Assembly: GCA_963716685.1 (NCBI GenBank)
Contig: CAVQTR010000002.1
Span: forward strand, 62,001-126,000
Direction: 5' to 3'
Source of the DNA: JALYXI01 sp963716685
GTDB taxonomy: Bacteria; Acidobacteriota; Terriglobia; Bryobacterales; Bryobacteraceae
Length of the DNA: 64,000 bases
A program made the position numbers and the translations under genes. The stretch's first letter is position 1; every line of letters starts with the position of its first letter. Below are positions 25,756 to 34,614 of this stretch, piece by piece. A model generated the notes under the pieces. It was given only the letters and a program-made list of their open reading frames with translations, made no database searches and was not told where the DNA came from.

Positions 25756-27937
25756 ATGGCGAATGTTCGATTGATCTTACTCATCGCGGCCTCTGCCGCC
25801 GCGGCCTTTGCGGCGCCGTCCGCGGATCTGGCGCGGTGGGAGCGACAGGCGCGCGGGATCACCATCGTGCGGGATGACTGGGGCATCGCGCACATCTACG
25901 GGAAGACGGACGCCGATGCGGTGTTCGGCGCGGTCTATGCGCAGGCTGAAGACGATTTCAATCGGGTGGAGACCAATTACATCAATGCCATGGGGCGTCT
26001 GGCCGAGGCGGAGGGCGAGTCCAAAATCTATCAGGATCTGCGCATGAAGCTGTTTATCGACCCGGAGGTGCTGAAGCAGCAGTACGCGGCAAGTCCGGGC
26101 TGGCTGCAGGCGCTGATGAACGCTTATGCCGACGGCCTGAATTACTATCTGGCCAAACATCCCGAAGTGAAGCCGCGGGTGATTGCGCATTTTGAACCGT
26201 GGATGGCGCTGAGTTTCACGGAAGGCAGCATCGGCGGAGATATCGAGCGCGTGATCAAGCTGGATCAGCTGGAGGCGTTCTATGGCCGCAAGCCGGTGAG
26301 CAGGCTGAAGGTTCGGCCGGAGGAGCCGGAGCGGGAGCCGTCCGGATCGAACGGAATGGCGATTTCGCCTGCGAACACGGCCGCGCACCACGCGCTGCTG
26401 CTGATTAACCCGCATACTTCCTTCTTCTTTCGCTCCGAGCTGCAGATGGTGAGTGAAGAAGGTCTGAATGCTTATGGCGCGGCGACCTGGGGACAGTTCT
26501 TCATCTATCAGGGATTCAACGAACGCGCAGGATGGATGCACACGTCGAGCGGCGTGGATGCAGTGGATGAGTATCTGGAAACAGTAGTCAGGAAGGGTGA
26601 CCGAGCCTATTACAAGTACGGCAGTGAGCAGCGGCCCCTTACCACTTCCGTCATCACCGTTCCTTACCGTACGGCGAGCGGCATGGCGGAGAAGAAGTTC
26701 ACCATCTATCGCACTCACCATGGCCCGGTGATTCGGGAAGCGAACGGTAAGTGGGTCACTATCCGCCTGATGCAGGAGAATATCAAGGCGCTGAACCAGT
26801 CCTTTTCGCGCACCAAGGCGAGGGACTATCGGTCTTACCGGCAAGTTATGGAGCTGAAGGCGAACTCCTCGAATAACACGATCTTTGCCGATGCGGATGG
26901 GGACATCGCTTATTTCCATGGCAATTACATTCCGCGGCGCGATACGCATTTCGATTGGACCAAGCCGGTGGATGGCAGCACGGCGGCTACGGAGTGGCAG
27001 GGTCTTCTGGATGTCTCGAGAGACTCCGCAGCTGCTGAATCCGAAGAGCGGGTGGCTGTATAACTCGAACAACTGGCCGTGGTCGGCCGCGGGAGAGAGC
27101 AGTCCGAAGAAGGCGGATTATCCGGCTTATGTGGAGAGCGGGACGGAATCGGCGCGGGGCTTGCATGCGGTGCGGGTTTTGAAAGACAAGAAGGATTTTA
27201 CGCTGGATTCGCTGATGGCGGCCGCTTACGACAGCTATCTTCCGTGGTTCGAGAGGACGATTCCGGCGCTGTTGAAGGCGTTGGACCAGGCCGCGCCGAA
27301 CGATCCGCTGAGGGGCCGGCTGGCGGAGCAGATCAGTGTGCTGCGTTCCTGGAATCTGCGCTGGTCAACGGACTCGATCGCGACCTCGCTTGCGGTGTTC
27401 TGGGGGGAAGAAGTTCGCCGGAGCAGCGCCGCGGGAGCGAGGACGGCCCATGTCGAGCTGGAGGATTACATCGCAACCACAGCGCCGGGTTCGCACCTGC
27501 TGGAGGCACTTGCGGCGGCCTCTGGACGCCTGACGTCGGATTTCGGCACATGGAAGACGCACTGGGGCGATATCAACCGCTTCCAGCGTCTGACCGGCGA
27601 CATCGTGCAGCCGTTCAACGACGCGGGTCCGAGCATTCCGGTGGGATTTACGTCGGCGGTCTGGGGTTCACTGGCTTCGTTTGGGGCGCGGCCGTATCCG
27701 GGGACGAAGAAATGGTACGGAACGAGCGGGAACAGCTTCGTGGCGGTGGTGGAGTTCGGCGACAAGGTGCGGGCCAAGGCGGTGACGGCGGGCGGGGAGA
27801 GCGGGCATCCGGCATCGCGCCACTTCAATGATGAGGCCGGGCGCTACAGCACCGGCAGTCTGCGGGACGTTTACTTTTACCGGGCGCAATTGAAAGGACA
27901 CACGGAGCGCGAGTACCACCCTGGCGCATCCAAGTGA
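25756..27937 (+). CDS. Penicillin acylase-family (S45) hydrolase, one frame break
   Basis: Signal peptide MANVRLILLIAASAAAAFAA, then the alpha chain starting GITIVRDDWGIAHIYGKTDAD, typical for S45 enzymes. The autocatalytic site is SGSNGMAISP near residue 198, where Ser becomes the N-terminal nucleophile of the beta chain, followed by NPHTSFFFRSE. Near 27018-27021 one base seems extra (TCTCGAGAGAC); downstream the frame continues ETPQLLNPKSGWLYNSNNWP. Removing it gives 726 residues, the usual size. These periplasmic enzymes hydrolyse amides such as beta-lactam side chains or acyl-homoserine lactones; which substrate applies is unknown. It overlaps or abuts the next gene (GTGAGTATG). Confidence 0.8.
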
Positions 27938-27939
27938 GT

Positions 27940-29136
27940 ATGCGTAGTTTCCTGAGCACCCTGCTGCTGCTTCCGCTGATAGCCTGGGGCAAAGACGTTT
28001 CCGGGATGTGGGATGCGACGGTGGTGGCGGATGGCGTGGCCGTGCCGTTCTCCATGCGGCTAAAGCAGACGGGAACGGCGGCCCAGGGCGTTCTCTTCGA
28101 CGGCCGGATTGAATATCCATCGGACGCCGGGGCGTTCGATGGAAGTAAGTTGCACCTGCACTGGAACATCACCAACGCCGATCTGGACGCAGCCTGGGAC
28201 GGGACGGAGCTCACGGGAACCTTTATTACGCGTCGTTCCAACAGCAAGCTGCTGAAGAAGACGATTACAGCCCGACCGGCGGTTCCGCCGCCAGCGGCCG
28301 GGCCGAAGCCCGTGTCGGTGGCGGGGGCGTGGACTCTAAAGGGGGAGGACGGCAACCCGAAAAATGTCTGGAGCATTCGGATTCAGCAGAAGGGAGCGGA
28401 GGTGTCGGGCGCCATCCAGCGGGTGGATGGGGACAGCGGCACGCTGACGGGCCGCGTGACCGGGAATGCATTGGTGATGAGCCACTTTTCGGGAATCCGG
28501 CCGGCGGTACTGCGGGGGAAGCTGGAAACCGACGGCATGCTGCATCTGGCTTATAACGATGCGCTGAAGATGACGGGCATCCGCGAGACGGCGGCGGAGA
28601 AGCAGGGCGTAAAGCCGGTGGACCCGAAGAGCTACACCAGGATGAAGTACCCGGACCGGCGCTTTCCGTTTGCTTTCCCGGACGTGACTGGCAAGATCGT
28701 GTCCGCCGGCGACGCGCGTTTCCGGGGCAAGGTGGTGCTCATTAATCTGACGGGCAGCTGGTGCCCGAACTGCAACGACGACGCGCCGTTTCTGGATCAG
28801 TTGTACCGGCGATACAAGAGCGCGGGGCTGGAAGTGGTGGGCCTGAGTTTCGAATCCGGAGATATCGACTATGACCGGCAGCGGGTGAAGGAGTTCATCG
28901 CGCGCAACGGGGTGACGTATCCGATTCTGATTGCCGGGACCACCGATAATGTCGCGCAGGTTCTGCCGTTTGTGGAGAACTTCGCGGCGTTTCCGACGAC
29001 GTTCTTTGTGGGGCGCGATGGCACGGTGAAGGTGATACACGACGGGTTTTCGGGCGTCTCCACGGGCGCCGCGCACGTGAAGCTGAAGCAGGAAATCGAA
29101 GCGCAGGTGAAGGAGTTGTTAGCCGACCGGCGGTAA
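27940..29136 (+). CDS. TlpA/thioredoxin-fold secreted protein
   Basis: Start at ATG 27940; a GTG at 27934 overlaps the acylase stop (GTGA) and is an equal alternative. Signal peptide MRSFLSTLLLLPLIAWGKD. Residues 20-230 form two similar beta-rich segments of unknown type (FDGRIEYPSDAG; then RVTGNALVMSHFSGIRP), probably a duplicated lipocalin-like or jelly-roll module. The C-terminal 160 residues are a thioredoxin fold with WCPNC near residue 275, preceded by VVLINLTGS and ending FPTTFFVGRDG with the cis-Pro. It would act as a periplasmic thiol-disulfide oxidoreductase, and it may support the acylase encoded upstream. Its 3' end overlaps the convergent kdsA gene by 18 bp. Confidence 0.8.
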   Translation: MRSFLSTLLLLPLIAWGKDVSGMWDATVVADGVAVPFSMRLKQTGTAAQGVLFDGRIEYPSDAGAFDGSKLHLHWNITNADLDAAWDGTELTGTFITRRSNSKLLKKTITARPAVPPPAAGPKPVSVAGAWTLKGEDGNPKNVWSIRIQQKGAEVSGAIQRVDGDSGTLTGRVTGNALVMSHFSGIRPAVLRGKLETDGMLHLAYNDALKMTGIRETAAEKQGVKPVDPKSYTRMKYPDRRFPFAFPDVTGKIVSAGDARFRGKVVLINLTGSWCPNCNDDAPFLDQLYRRYKSAGLEVVGLSFESGDIDYDRQRVKEFIARNGVTYPILIAGTTDNVAQVLPFVENFAAFPTTFFVGRDGTVKVIHDGFSGVSTGAAHVKLKQEIEAQVKELLADRR

Positions 29137-29919
29137 GTTGAGCGCCGCGGCGTGCAGCGCCTGCAGACGGCTCCAAAATCCGGGGAGAAGATCGAGGCGC
29201 AAAGCATTGGCGCCATCGGAGAGCGCCTGTTCGGGCCGGTCGTGCACTTCGACAAAGATGCCGTTTACCCCGGTGGCGACGGCGGCGCGCGCGAGGGGTT
29301 CGATGAACTGCGGCTGCCCACCGGACGTGCCGCCCGCGCCGGCGCTGGGAAGCTGGACGCTGTGGGTGGCATCGAAGACAACCGGCCCGCCCATGTCGGC
29401 CATGATTTTGAGGCCGCGCATATCGACCACCAGGTTGTGATAGCCGAAGGACGAGCCGCGCTCGGTGAGGATGATGCGGTCGTTGCCGGTGGAGCGCACT
29501 TTCTCGACGGCGTGGATCATGTCCTGCGGGGCGACGAACTGGCCTTTCTTGATGTTGACGATTTTGCCGGTTTTACCGGCTTCGACCAGCAGGTCGGTCT
29601 GGCGGCAGAGAAAGGCGGGGATCTGCAGGATATCGACGACTTCGCCGGCGGGGGCGGCCTGATCCGGCGTATGGATGTCGGTGAGCACCGGAAGATTTGT
29701 GGCCGCGCGCACGGCGGCCAGGATGCGTAGACCTTCCTGCAAACCCGGACCGCGATAAGCGGTGACACTGGTGCGGTTGGCCTTATCGAACGAGGCCTTG
29801 AACACGGCTTCCGGATTAATCTGCTGAATGGCACGCGCCATGAAGTGCGCGTGCTCTGCGCTTTCGATGACGCACGGGCCCGCGATGAGGAGCAGGTCCG
29901 TCCCGAGATCAATCCCCAT
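29119..29919 (-). CDS. kdsA: 3-deoxy-8-phosphooctulonate (Kdo-8-P) synthase
   Basis: The ATG at 29919 lies 11 bp inside the end of pyrG, an overlap typical for tightly coupled genes. The 266-residue TIM-barrel protein carries IAGPCVIES, FKASFDKANRTS, GLRILAAVRAATNLPVLTD, QIPAFLCRQTDLLVEAGKTG, NIKKGQFVAP, ERGSSFGYHNLVVD and FDATHSVQLP, all family signatures. The enzyme condenses phosphoenolpyruvate and arabinose-5-phosphate into Kdo-8-P for the LPS inner core. PCVIES and the absence of a metal-binding Cys (the site reads NIKKGQ) suggest the non-metal class, although I cannot confirm this. The order kdsB-pyrG-kdsA is a known arrangement in Gram-negative bacteria. Confidence 0.95.
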   Translation of the reverse strand: MGIDLGTDLLLIAGPCVIESAEHAHFMARAIQQINPEAVFKASFDKANRTSVTAYRGPGLQEGLRILAAVRAATNLPVLTDIHTPDQAAPAGEVVDILQIPAFLCRQTDLLVEAGKTGKIVNIKKGQFVAPQDMIHAVEKVRSTGNDRIILTERGSSFGYHNLVVDMRGLKIMADMGGPVVFDATHSVQLPSAGAGGTSGGQPQFIEPLARAAVATGVNGIFVEVHDRPEQALSDGANALRLDLLPGFWSRLQALHAAALNLPPVG

Positions 29920-31558
29920 GAATGGCCACGGCGTCTGCCTGCTGCTCAAGCGGCATCAGGCGGCGCCTTCGGTATTCATAAGCCGCCGCGACGAATGATC
30001 GGAAGAGCGGGTGCGGCTCCATTGGCTTCGATTTGAATTCCGGATGGAACTGGCAGCCGAGATACCAGGGATGGTCCTCGATTTCGCAGATCTCCACGTA
30101 GGTGCGGTCGGGGGTTTCGCCGGTGATTCGCAGGCCGCCGGCGGTGAGCGCCTTTTCGAATTCGCGGTTGAATTCAAAGCGGTGGCGGTGGCGCTCGCTG
30201 ATCAGTTCCTCGCCGTAGGCTTCGCGGGCGAAGCTGTTTTCGGCCAGCACGCAGGGCCAGGCGCCCAGGCGCATGGTGCCGCCGAGTTCGTCAATGCCTT
30301 TCAGCTCGCGCAGCTTATAGATGACGCGATTGGGGGTGGCCGGATCGAACTCGGTGGAATTGGCGCGCTCGAGGCCGCAGACGTTGCGGGCGAACTCGAT
30401 CACCATGGTCTGCATGCCGAGGCAGATGCCGAAATAGGGGACCTTCTGCTCGCGCGCAAACCGGATGGCGTTGAGCATGCCTTCGATGCCGCGCTTGCCG
30501 AAGCCGCCGGGGACCAGGATGCCGTCGAACTCTTCGAGACGGCGCTGCCAGCCGGGACCATCGACGCTTTCGGCTTCGATCCAGTGGATATTCACTTTCA
30601 ACTGGTGCGCCAGGCCGCCGTGGAGCAGGGCTTCCTTCAGGCTTTTGTAGGAATCCTCGTATTCGACGTATTTGCCGACGAGGCCGATGGAGACCTGATC
30701 GATGGGGTGCTGCATGCGTTCGATCATGTCGGTCCAGCGAGCCAGATCGCTGGGCTTCGGCTCCAGTTTCAGCTGGCGCAGGACGATTTCGTCCACGCCC
30801 TCCTCGGCGAAGACGAGGGGCACTTCGTAAACGGAATTGACGTCGCGCGCGGTGACCACGGCTTCCTCGTCAACGTCGCAGAACAGCGCGATCTTCTCCT
30901 TCATGTCGGCGGGAAGGAAGCGTTCGGCGCGGCAGAGCAGGATGTCGGGCTGGATACCGAGCGCGCGCAGTTCCTTGACGCTGTGCTGGGTGGGCTTGGT
31001 TTTCAGTTCCTGGGCGGCGGCGATCCAGGGGACCAGCGTGACGTGGACGAAGATGCAGTTGTCGCGGCCCAGTTCATGCCGGATCTGGCGGATGGCTTCA
31101 AGGAACGGCAGCGATTCGATATCGCCGACAGTGCCGCCGATTTCCACGATGACGACATCCACGTCGCTCGAGAGTTTCTTGACGGCGGCTTTGATTTCGT
31201 TGGTGACGTGCGGGATCACCTGCACGGTTTTGCCGAGATAATCGCCGCGGCGCTCGCGCTGGATGATTTGTTCGTAGATGCGGCCGGAGGTGAGGTTGTT
31301 GGCCTGGGTGAGTTGGGCGTGCGTGAAGCGCTCGTAGTGGCCGAGATCGAGATCGGTTTCGGCGCCATCGTCGGTGACGAAGACCTCGCCGTGCTGGAAC
31401 GGACTCATGGTGCCCGGATCGACGTTTAGATAAGGATCGAATTTCTGGAGGGTCACGGTGAGACCGCGGCTTTCGAGCAGACAGCCGATGGACGCTGCCG
31501 CGATTCCCTTCCCCAGCGAGGAAACCACCCCACCCGTCACAAAGATGTATTTAGCCAT
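29909..31558 (-). CDS. pyrG: CTP synthase
   Basis: A full-length 549-residue enzyme. The N-terminal amidoligase domain begins MAKYIFVTGGVVSSLGKGIA, followed by LQKFDPYLNVDPGTMSPFQHGEVF in readable blocks and GHYERF. The glutaminase domain has VPYFGICLGMQ with the nucleophilic Cys and GCQFHPEFKSKP with His and Glu. It converts UTP, ATP and glutamine to CTP, which kdsB uses to make CMP-Kdo; this explains the gene neighbourhood. Its start codon lies inside the end of kdsB (8 nt overlap) and its end overlaps kdsA (11 nt), so translation of the three is probably coupled. Confidence 0.97.
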   Translation of the reverse strand: MAKYIFVTGGVVSSLGKGIAAASIGCLLESRGLTVTLQKFDPYLNVDPGTMSPFQHGEVFVTDDGAETDLDLGHYERFTHAQLTQANNLTSGRIYEQIIQRERRGDYLGKTVQVIPHVTNEIKAAVKKLSSDVDVVIVEIGGTVGDIESLPFLEAIRQIRHELGRDNCIFVHVTLVPWIAAAQELKTKPTQHSVKELRALGIQPDILLCRAERFLPADMKEKIALFCDVDEEAVVTARDVNSVYEVPLVFAEEGVDEIVLRQLKLEPKPSDLARWTDMIERMQHPIDQVSIGLVGKYVEYEDSYKSLKEALLHGGLAHQLKVNIHWIEAESVDGPGWQRRLEEFDGILVPGGFGKRGIEGMLNAIRFAREQKVPYFGICLGMQTMVIEFARNVCGLERANSTEFDPATPNRVIYKLRELKGIDELGGTMRLGAWPCVLAENSFAREAYGEELISERHRHRFEFNREFEKALTAGGLRITGETPDRTYVEICEIEDHPWYLGCQFHPEFKSKPMEPHPLFRSFVAAAYEYRRRRLMPLEQQADAVAIHGD

Positions 31559-32335
31559 TCTCGCGTCCGCTCTGTCCCCCCACAGCCAGCAGAGAAGCTT
31601 CGAATAACTTCTCCACGCGTTCCAGATCTGCCGGCGTATCCACGCCGAGCGATTCGTATTCGGTTTCGACCACGCGGATTTTGTAGTCCGTTTTCGAGCG
31701 CGCGCAACTGCTCGAGACGCTCGGCTTCTTCGAGCGGGCCCACCGGCAGGTCCGCGTACTTCAGCAGGAAATCCCGTCGGTAGACGTACAGGCCGATGTG
31801 TTTATAGAAGACTGTGGCCGTCGCGCGGGTGCGGGATGGTGGAACGCGAGAAGTAGATGGCGTTGCCAAAGCGATCGGTCACTACTTTCACTACGTTCGG
31901 ATCGCCGACTTCGCGCGGGTCTTCGATGCGTTTCTTCAAAGTGCCCATCTGAATGGCGGGCTCATGCACCAGAGGCAGGATGGCGGCGTCGATGGCGGCG
32001 GGATCGATGAGCGGTTCATCGCCCTGGACGTTAACGATCAGGTCGAAGTCTTCGCGCTGGGAAGCAACTTCGGCTACGCGATCGGTACCGGAGACATGAT
32101 CGGCGCGGGTCATCTGGACGCGGGCGCCAAAGCGGCGGGCTTCGCGGGCGATGCGGTCGTCGTCGGTGGCGACAATGACGGAAGTTAGATAGGTAGAAAG
32201 CGAAACACGTTCATAAACGTGCTCCAACATGCTTTTCGAGGCGAGACGGGCAAGCGCTTTACCGGGGAAACGAGAGGAGGCGTACCGGGCAGGAATAACG
32301 CCCAGTATTTTGGGAGGCACAAACGAATTTAGCAC
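31551..32335 (-). CDS. kdsB: CMP-Kdo synthetase (3-deoxy-manno-octulosonate cytidylyltransferase), two frame breaks
   Basis: GTG 32335 has AAGGA at five bases. VIPARYASSRFPGKALA is the nucleotide-binding signature, TDDDRIAREA and NVQGDEPLIDP the other active-site blocks. One base appears extra at 31813 (before VFYKHIGLYVYRRDFL) and one at 31687 (before YKIRVVETEYESLGVDTP). Removing both gives 260 residues, the family length, ending NG at a TAA that overlaps the pyrG start. The gene activates Kdo with CTP for LPS synthesis and is normally essential in LPS-making bacteria, so both breaks are probably sequence errors. Its start is only 44 bp from that of the divergent VWA gene. Confidence 0.85.
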
Positions 32336-32379
32336 AAATTTCCTTGTGTTAGACTGCCATCAAGAGGGTATTTCCCCCC

Positions 32380-33414
32380 ATGCACCCCCGCCGTCGAATC
32401 GTTCCGATTCTGGTTGCCGCAGTCTGTTCTGTGTCGTTCGCTTTGGCTTTCCTGCCGGCGGACCGAGATGGAGACAAGGCCGCAGAGAAAGACAAAGTTT
32501 CCGCTGACCCTCCCCGGGTCACGATTGAACCGCGAGCACGGCCCACTGCGTCGGCCCCCGCAGGGCCGCGGGCGAACATCCGGATTGATGCCACGGTGGT
32601 GCAGATTCCGGTGACGGTAACGGATCCGCTGAACAGATTTGTGACCGGGCTGGACAAAGAGAATTTCCGCATCTTTGAAGATAAAGCGGAGCAGAAAGTG
32701 CAGTACTTCGCCAGTGAAGACGCGCCCATTTCCGTGGGTTTGATTTTCGACACATCGGGGAGCATGGGCAACAAGCTGGAGAAATCGCGTCAGGCGGTGG
32801 CGCAGTTCTTCAAGACCACCAACCCGGAGGACGAATTCTTTCTGGTGGAGTTCAACGACCGTCCGGAGCTGGTGAACGGATTCACGCGGAGTCTGGAAGA
32901 GATCCAGAACCGGCTGACGTTCACGCAGTCGAAGGGACGCACGGCGCTGCTGGATGCGGTTTATCTGGGGCTCCATACGATGAAAAAGGGCCACAACGCG
33001 CGCAAGGCGCTTTTGATTATTTCCGATGGCGGCGATAACAGCAGCCGCTACACCGAGAGCGAAGTGAAGAACCTGGTGCGGGAAGCGGATGTGCAGATTT
33101 ACGCGATCGGGATCTATGAGGATGGAGCGAACCGCGGCCGGTCCGCCGAGGAGCTTGCGGGGCCGGGACTGCTGCAGGAGATTTCCGAACAGACCGGCGG
33201 GCGCGCATTCGCGGTGGGCAATCTGAACGAACTGCCGGATATCGCCGCGAAGATTGGCATTGAACTACGGAACCAGTACCTTCTTGGGTATACTCCGAGT
33301 AACGCGGAGCGCAACGGCAAGTACCGCAAAGTGCAGGTGAAACTGGTGCAGCCGAAGGGTCTTCCGCCCCTGAAGGCGTTCTGGAGACTGGGGTACTACG
33401 CCCCCACGCAATAA
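32380..33414 (+). CDS. VWFA-related acidobacterial domain protein 1
   Basis: A 344-residue secreted protein: signal peptide in residues 1-25 (VPILVAAVCSVSFALAF), a low-complexity linker rich in A and P, then TVVQIPVTVTDPLNRFVTGLD and the VWA domain. DTSGSMG near residue 127 is the DxSxS MIDAS motif, and SDGGDNSS later supplies the last metal ligand region. The pattern LRNQYLLGYTPSNAERNGKYR, split here as LRNQYLLGYTP and GKYRKVQV, is the diagnostic C terminus of the acidobacterial family (TIGR03436 type). Such domains mediate protein-protein contacts through a metal ion. Together with the next gene, one base apart, it forms a tandem pair. The start has no strong Shine-Dalgarno. Confidence 0.85.
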   Translation: MHPRRRIVPILVAAVCSVSFALAFLPADRDGDKAAEKDKVSADPPRVTIEPRARPTASAPAGPRANIRIDATVVQIPVTVTDPLNRFVTGLDKENFRIFEDKAEQKVQYFASEDAPISVGLIFDTSGSMGNKLEKSRQAVAQFFKTTNPEDEFFLVEFNDRPELVNGFTRSLEEIQNRLTFTQSKGRTALLDAVYLGLHTMKKGHNARKALLIISDGGDNSSRYTESEVKNLVREADVQIYAIGIYEDGANRGRSAEELAGPGLLQEISEQTGGRAFAVGNLNELPDIAAKIGIELRNQYLLGYTPSNAERNGKYRKVQVKLVQPKGLPPLKAFWRLGYYAPTQ

Positions 33415-33415
33415 G

Positions 33416-34357
33416 ATGAAATCTTTGTTTTTGACCCTGCTGGCGACTTCGCTCGCCTTTTCTCAGGAACCGGGAAAGATTCTGAAGCCGGATGAAGGCC
33501 CGGCGATCTTCTCCACCGATACCAAGCTGGTGATTCTGCATGCCACGGTTCTGGACAAATCCGGACACCTGGTGACGAATCTGCCGCAGAGCGCGTTTGA
33601 GGTTTTCGAAAACGGCAAACTGCAGCCGATCAAGATTTTCAAGCGGGAAGACATTCCGGTTTCAATGGGAATCATCGTCGACAACAGCGGCAGCATGCGG
33701 GATAAGCGGGCCAAGGTGGAATCGGCCGCGCTGGGTCTGGTGAAGGAATCGAATCCGGAGGACGAGGTGTTCATCGTGAATTTCAACGATGAAGCGTATC
33801 TGGATCAGGATTTCACGAGCAAGATCGATGAAATGAAGCAGGGGCTGACGAAGATCGATTCGCGCGGCGGGACGGCGATGCGCGACGCAATCCGGATGTC
33901 CATCGACCACCTGAAGGAAAAAGGCAAGAAGGACAAGCGCGTGCTGCTGGTGGTGACGGATGGAAACGATAATGCCAGCATGATGAGCCTGGAAAATCTG
34001 GTGACAGCGGCGCAGGATGCGGAAACGATCATCTATGCGATCGGTCTGTTGAGCGAAGAAGAGCGGCGCGAGGCGACGAAAGCCAAGCGCGCGCTGCAGG
34101 CGTTGGCGGAGGCGACCGGCGGCCAGGCGTTTTTTCCAAAGGAACTGAGCGAAGTGGAGAGCATTACCCACCGCGTGGCGCGGGATCTTCGGAATCAGTA
34201 CACGATTGGGTATTCGCCGACGGATACGGTGCTGGATGGGAAGTACCGAACGGTGAAGGTGATCGCAAACGGCCCGAACAAGCCGACAGTGCACACCCGC
34301 AGCGGTTATTACGCGGCCGGCGGCGCTGGCGGCACGGCTCCCCGATCGGGTCAGTGA
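33416..34357 (+). CDS. VWFA-related acidobacterial domain protein 2
   Basis: A 313-residue paralogue of the preceding gene, starting one base after its stop. Signal peptide MKSLFLTLLATSLAFSQ. LVILHATVLDKSGHLVTNLP and FEVFENGKLQPIKIF precede the VWA fold. The MIDAS motif is DNSGSMR near residue 87, TDGNDNAS supplies the later loop, and LRNQYTIGYSPTD with GKYRTVKV is the family C terminus. The mature part lacks a membrane anchor, so it is periplasmic or extracellular. A tandem pair could form a hetero-oligomer; that is inference. Its stop overlaps the start of a 65-residue reading frame by four bases (GTGA). Confidence 0.85.
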   Translation: MKSLFLTLLATSLAFSQEPGKILKPDEGPAIFSTDTKLVILHATVLDKSGHLVTNLPQSAFEVFENGKLQPIKIFKREDIPVSMGIIVDNSGSMRDKRAKVESAALGLVKESNPEDEVFIVNFNDEAYLDQDFTSKIDEMKQGLTKIDSRGGTAMRDAIRMSIDHLKEKGKKDKRVLLVVTDGNDNASMMSLENLVTAAQDAETIIYAIGLLSEEERREATKAKRALQALAEATGGQAFFPKELSEVESITHRVARDLRNQYTIGYSPTDTVLDGKYRTVKVIANGPNKPTVHTRSGYYAAGGAGGTAPRSGQ

Positions 34358-34551
34358 TTCGGGCGCTCTGGAGAATGACGCGCGGCCACCGGTTGGCGCC
34401 GTGGCGCAGCCCGTATCTCCGGTGGCGCATTGAGACGTATTCCGGTATTCAGGCGGACACGATCACGCCGCGGGTGTTCTTTCGCTTCAGCTGGACGCAC
34501 CGGCGCGATCTGATGCGCTATCTGCGCTGGGCGGCGCGGATGGCGTCCTGA
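34354..34551 (+). CDS. Small basic protein, 65 residues, probably conserved
   Basis: GTG 34354 overlaps the stop of the VWA gene in GTGA, a common arrangement of coupled genes. The product is strongly basic and aromatic, with PWRSPYLRWRIETYSGI in the middle and RFSWTHRRDLMRYLRWAARM at the end. Codon usage is like that of the neighbours, with G or C at most third positions. I recall similar short proteins beside other acidobacterial genes but cannot verify this. No signal peptide or transmembrane segment. The function is unknown; a nucleic-acid or membrane-surface contact is possible from composition only. Confidence 0.55.
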   Translation: MIRALWRMTRGHRLAPWRSPYLRWRIETYSGIQADTITPRVFFRFSWTHRRDLMRYLRWAARMAS

Positions 34552-34614
34552 CCAGCCACAAAGCGGGGCAACCGAAACCGACCTGGGGCGCGTCCAACGG
34601 CTTGTATACTAAAT

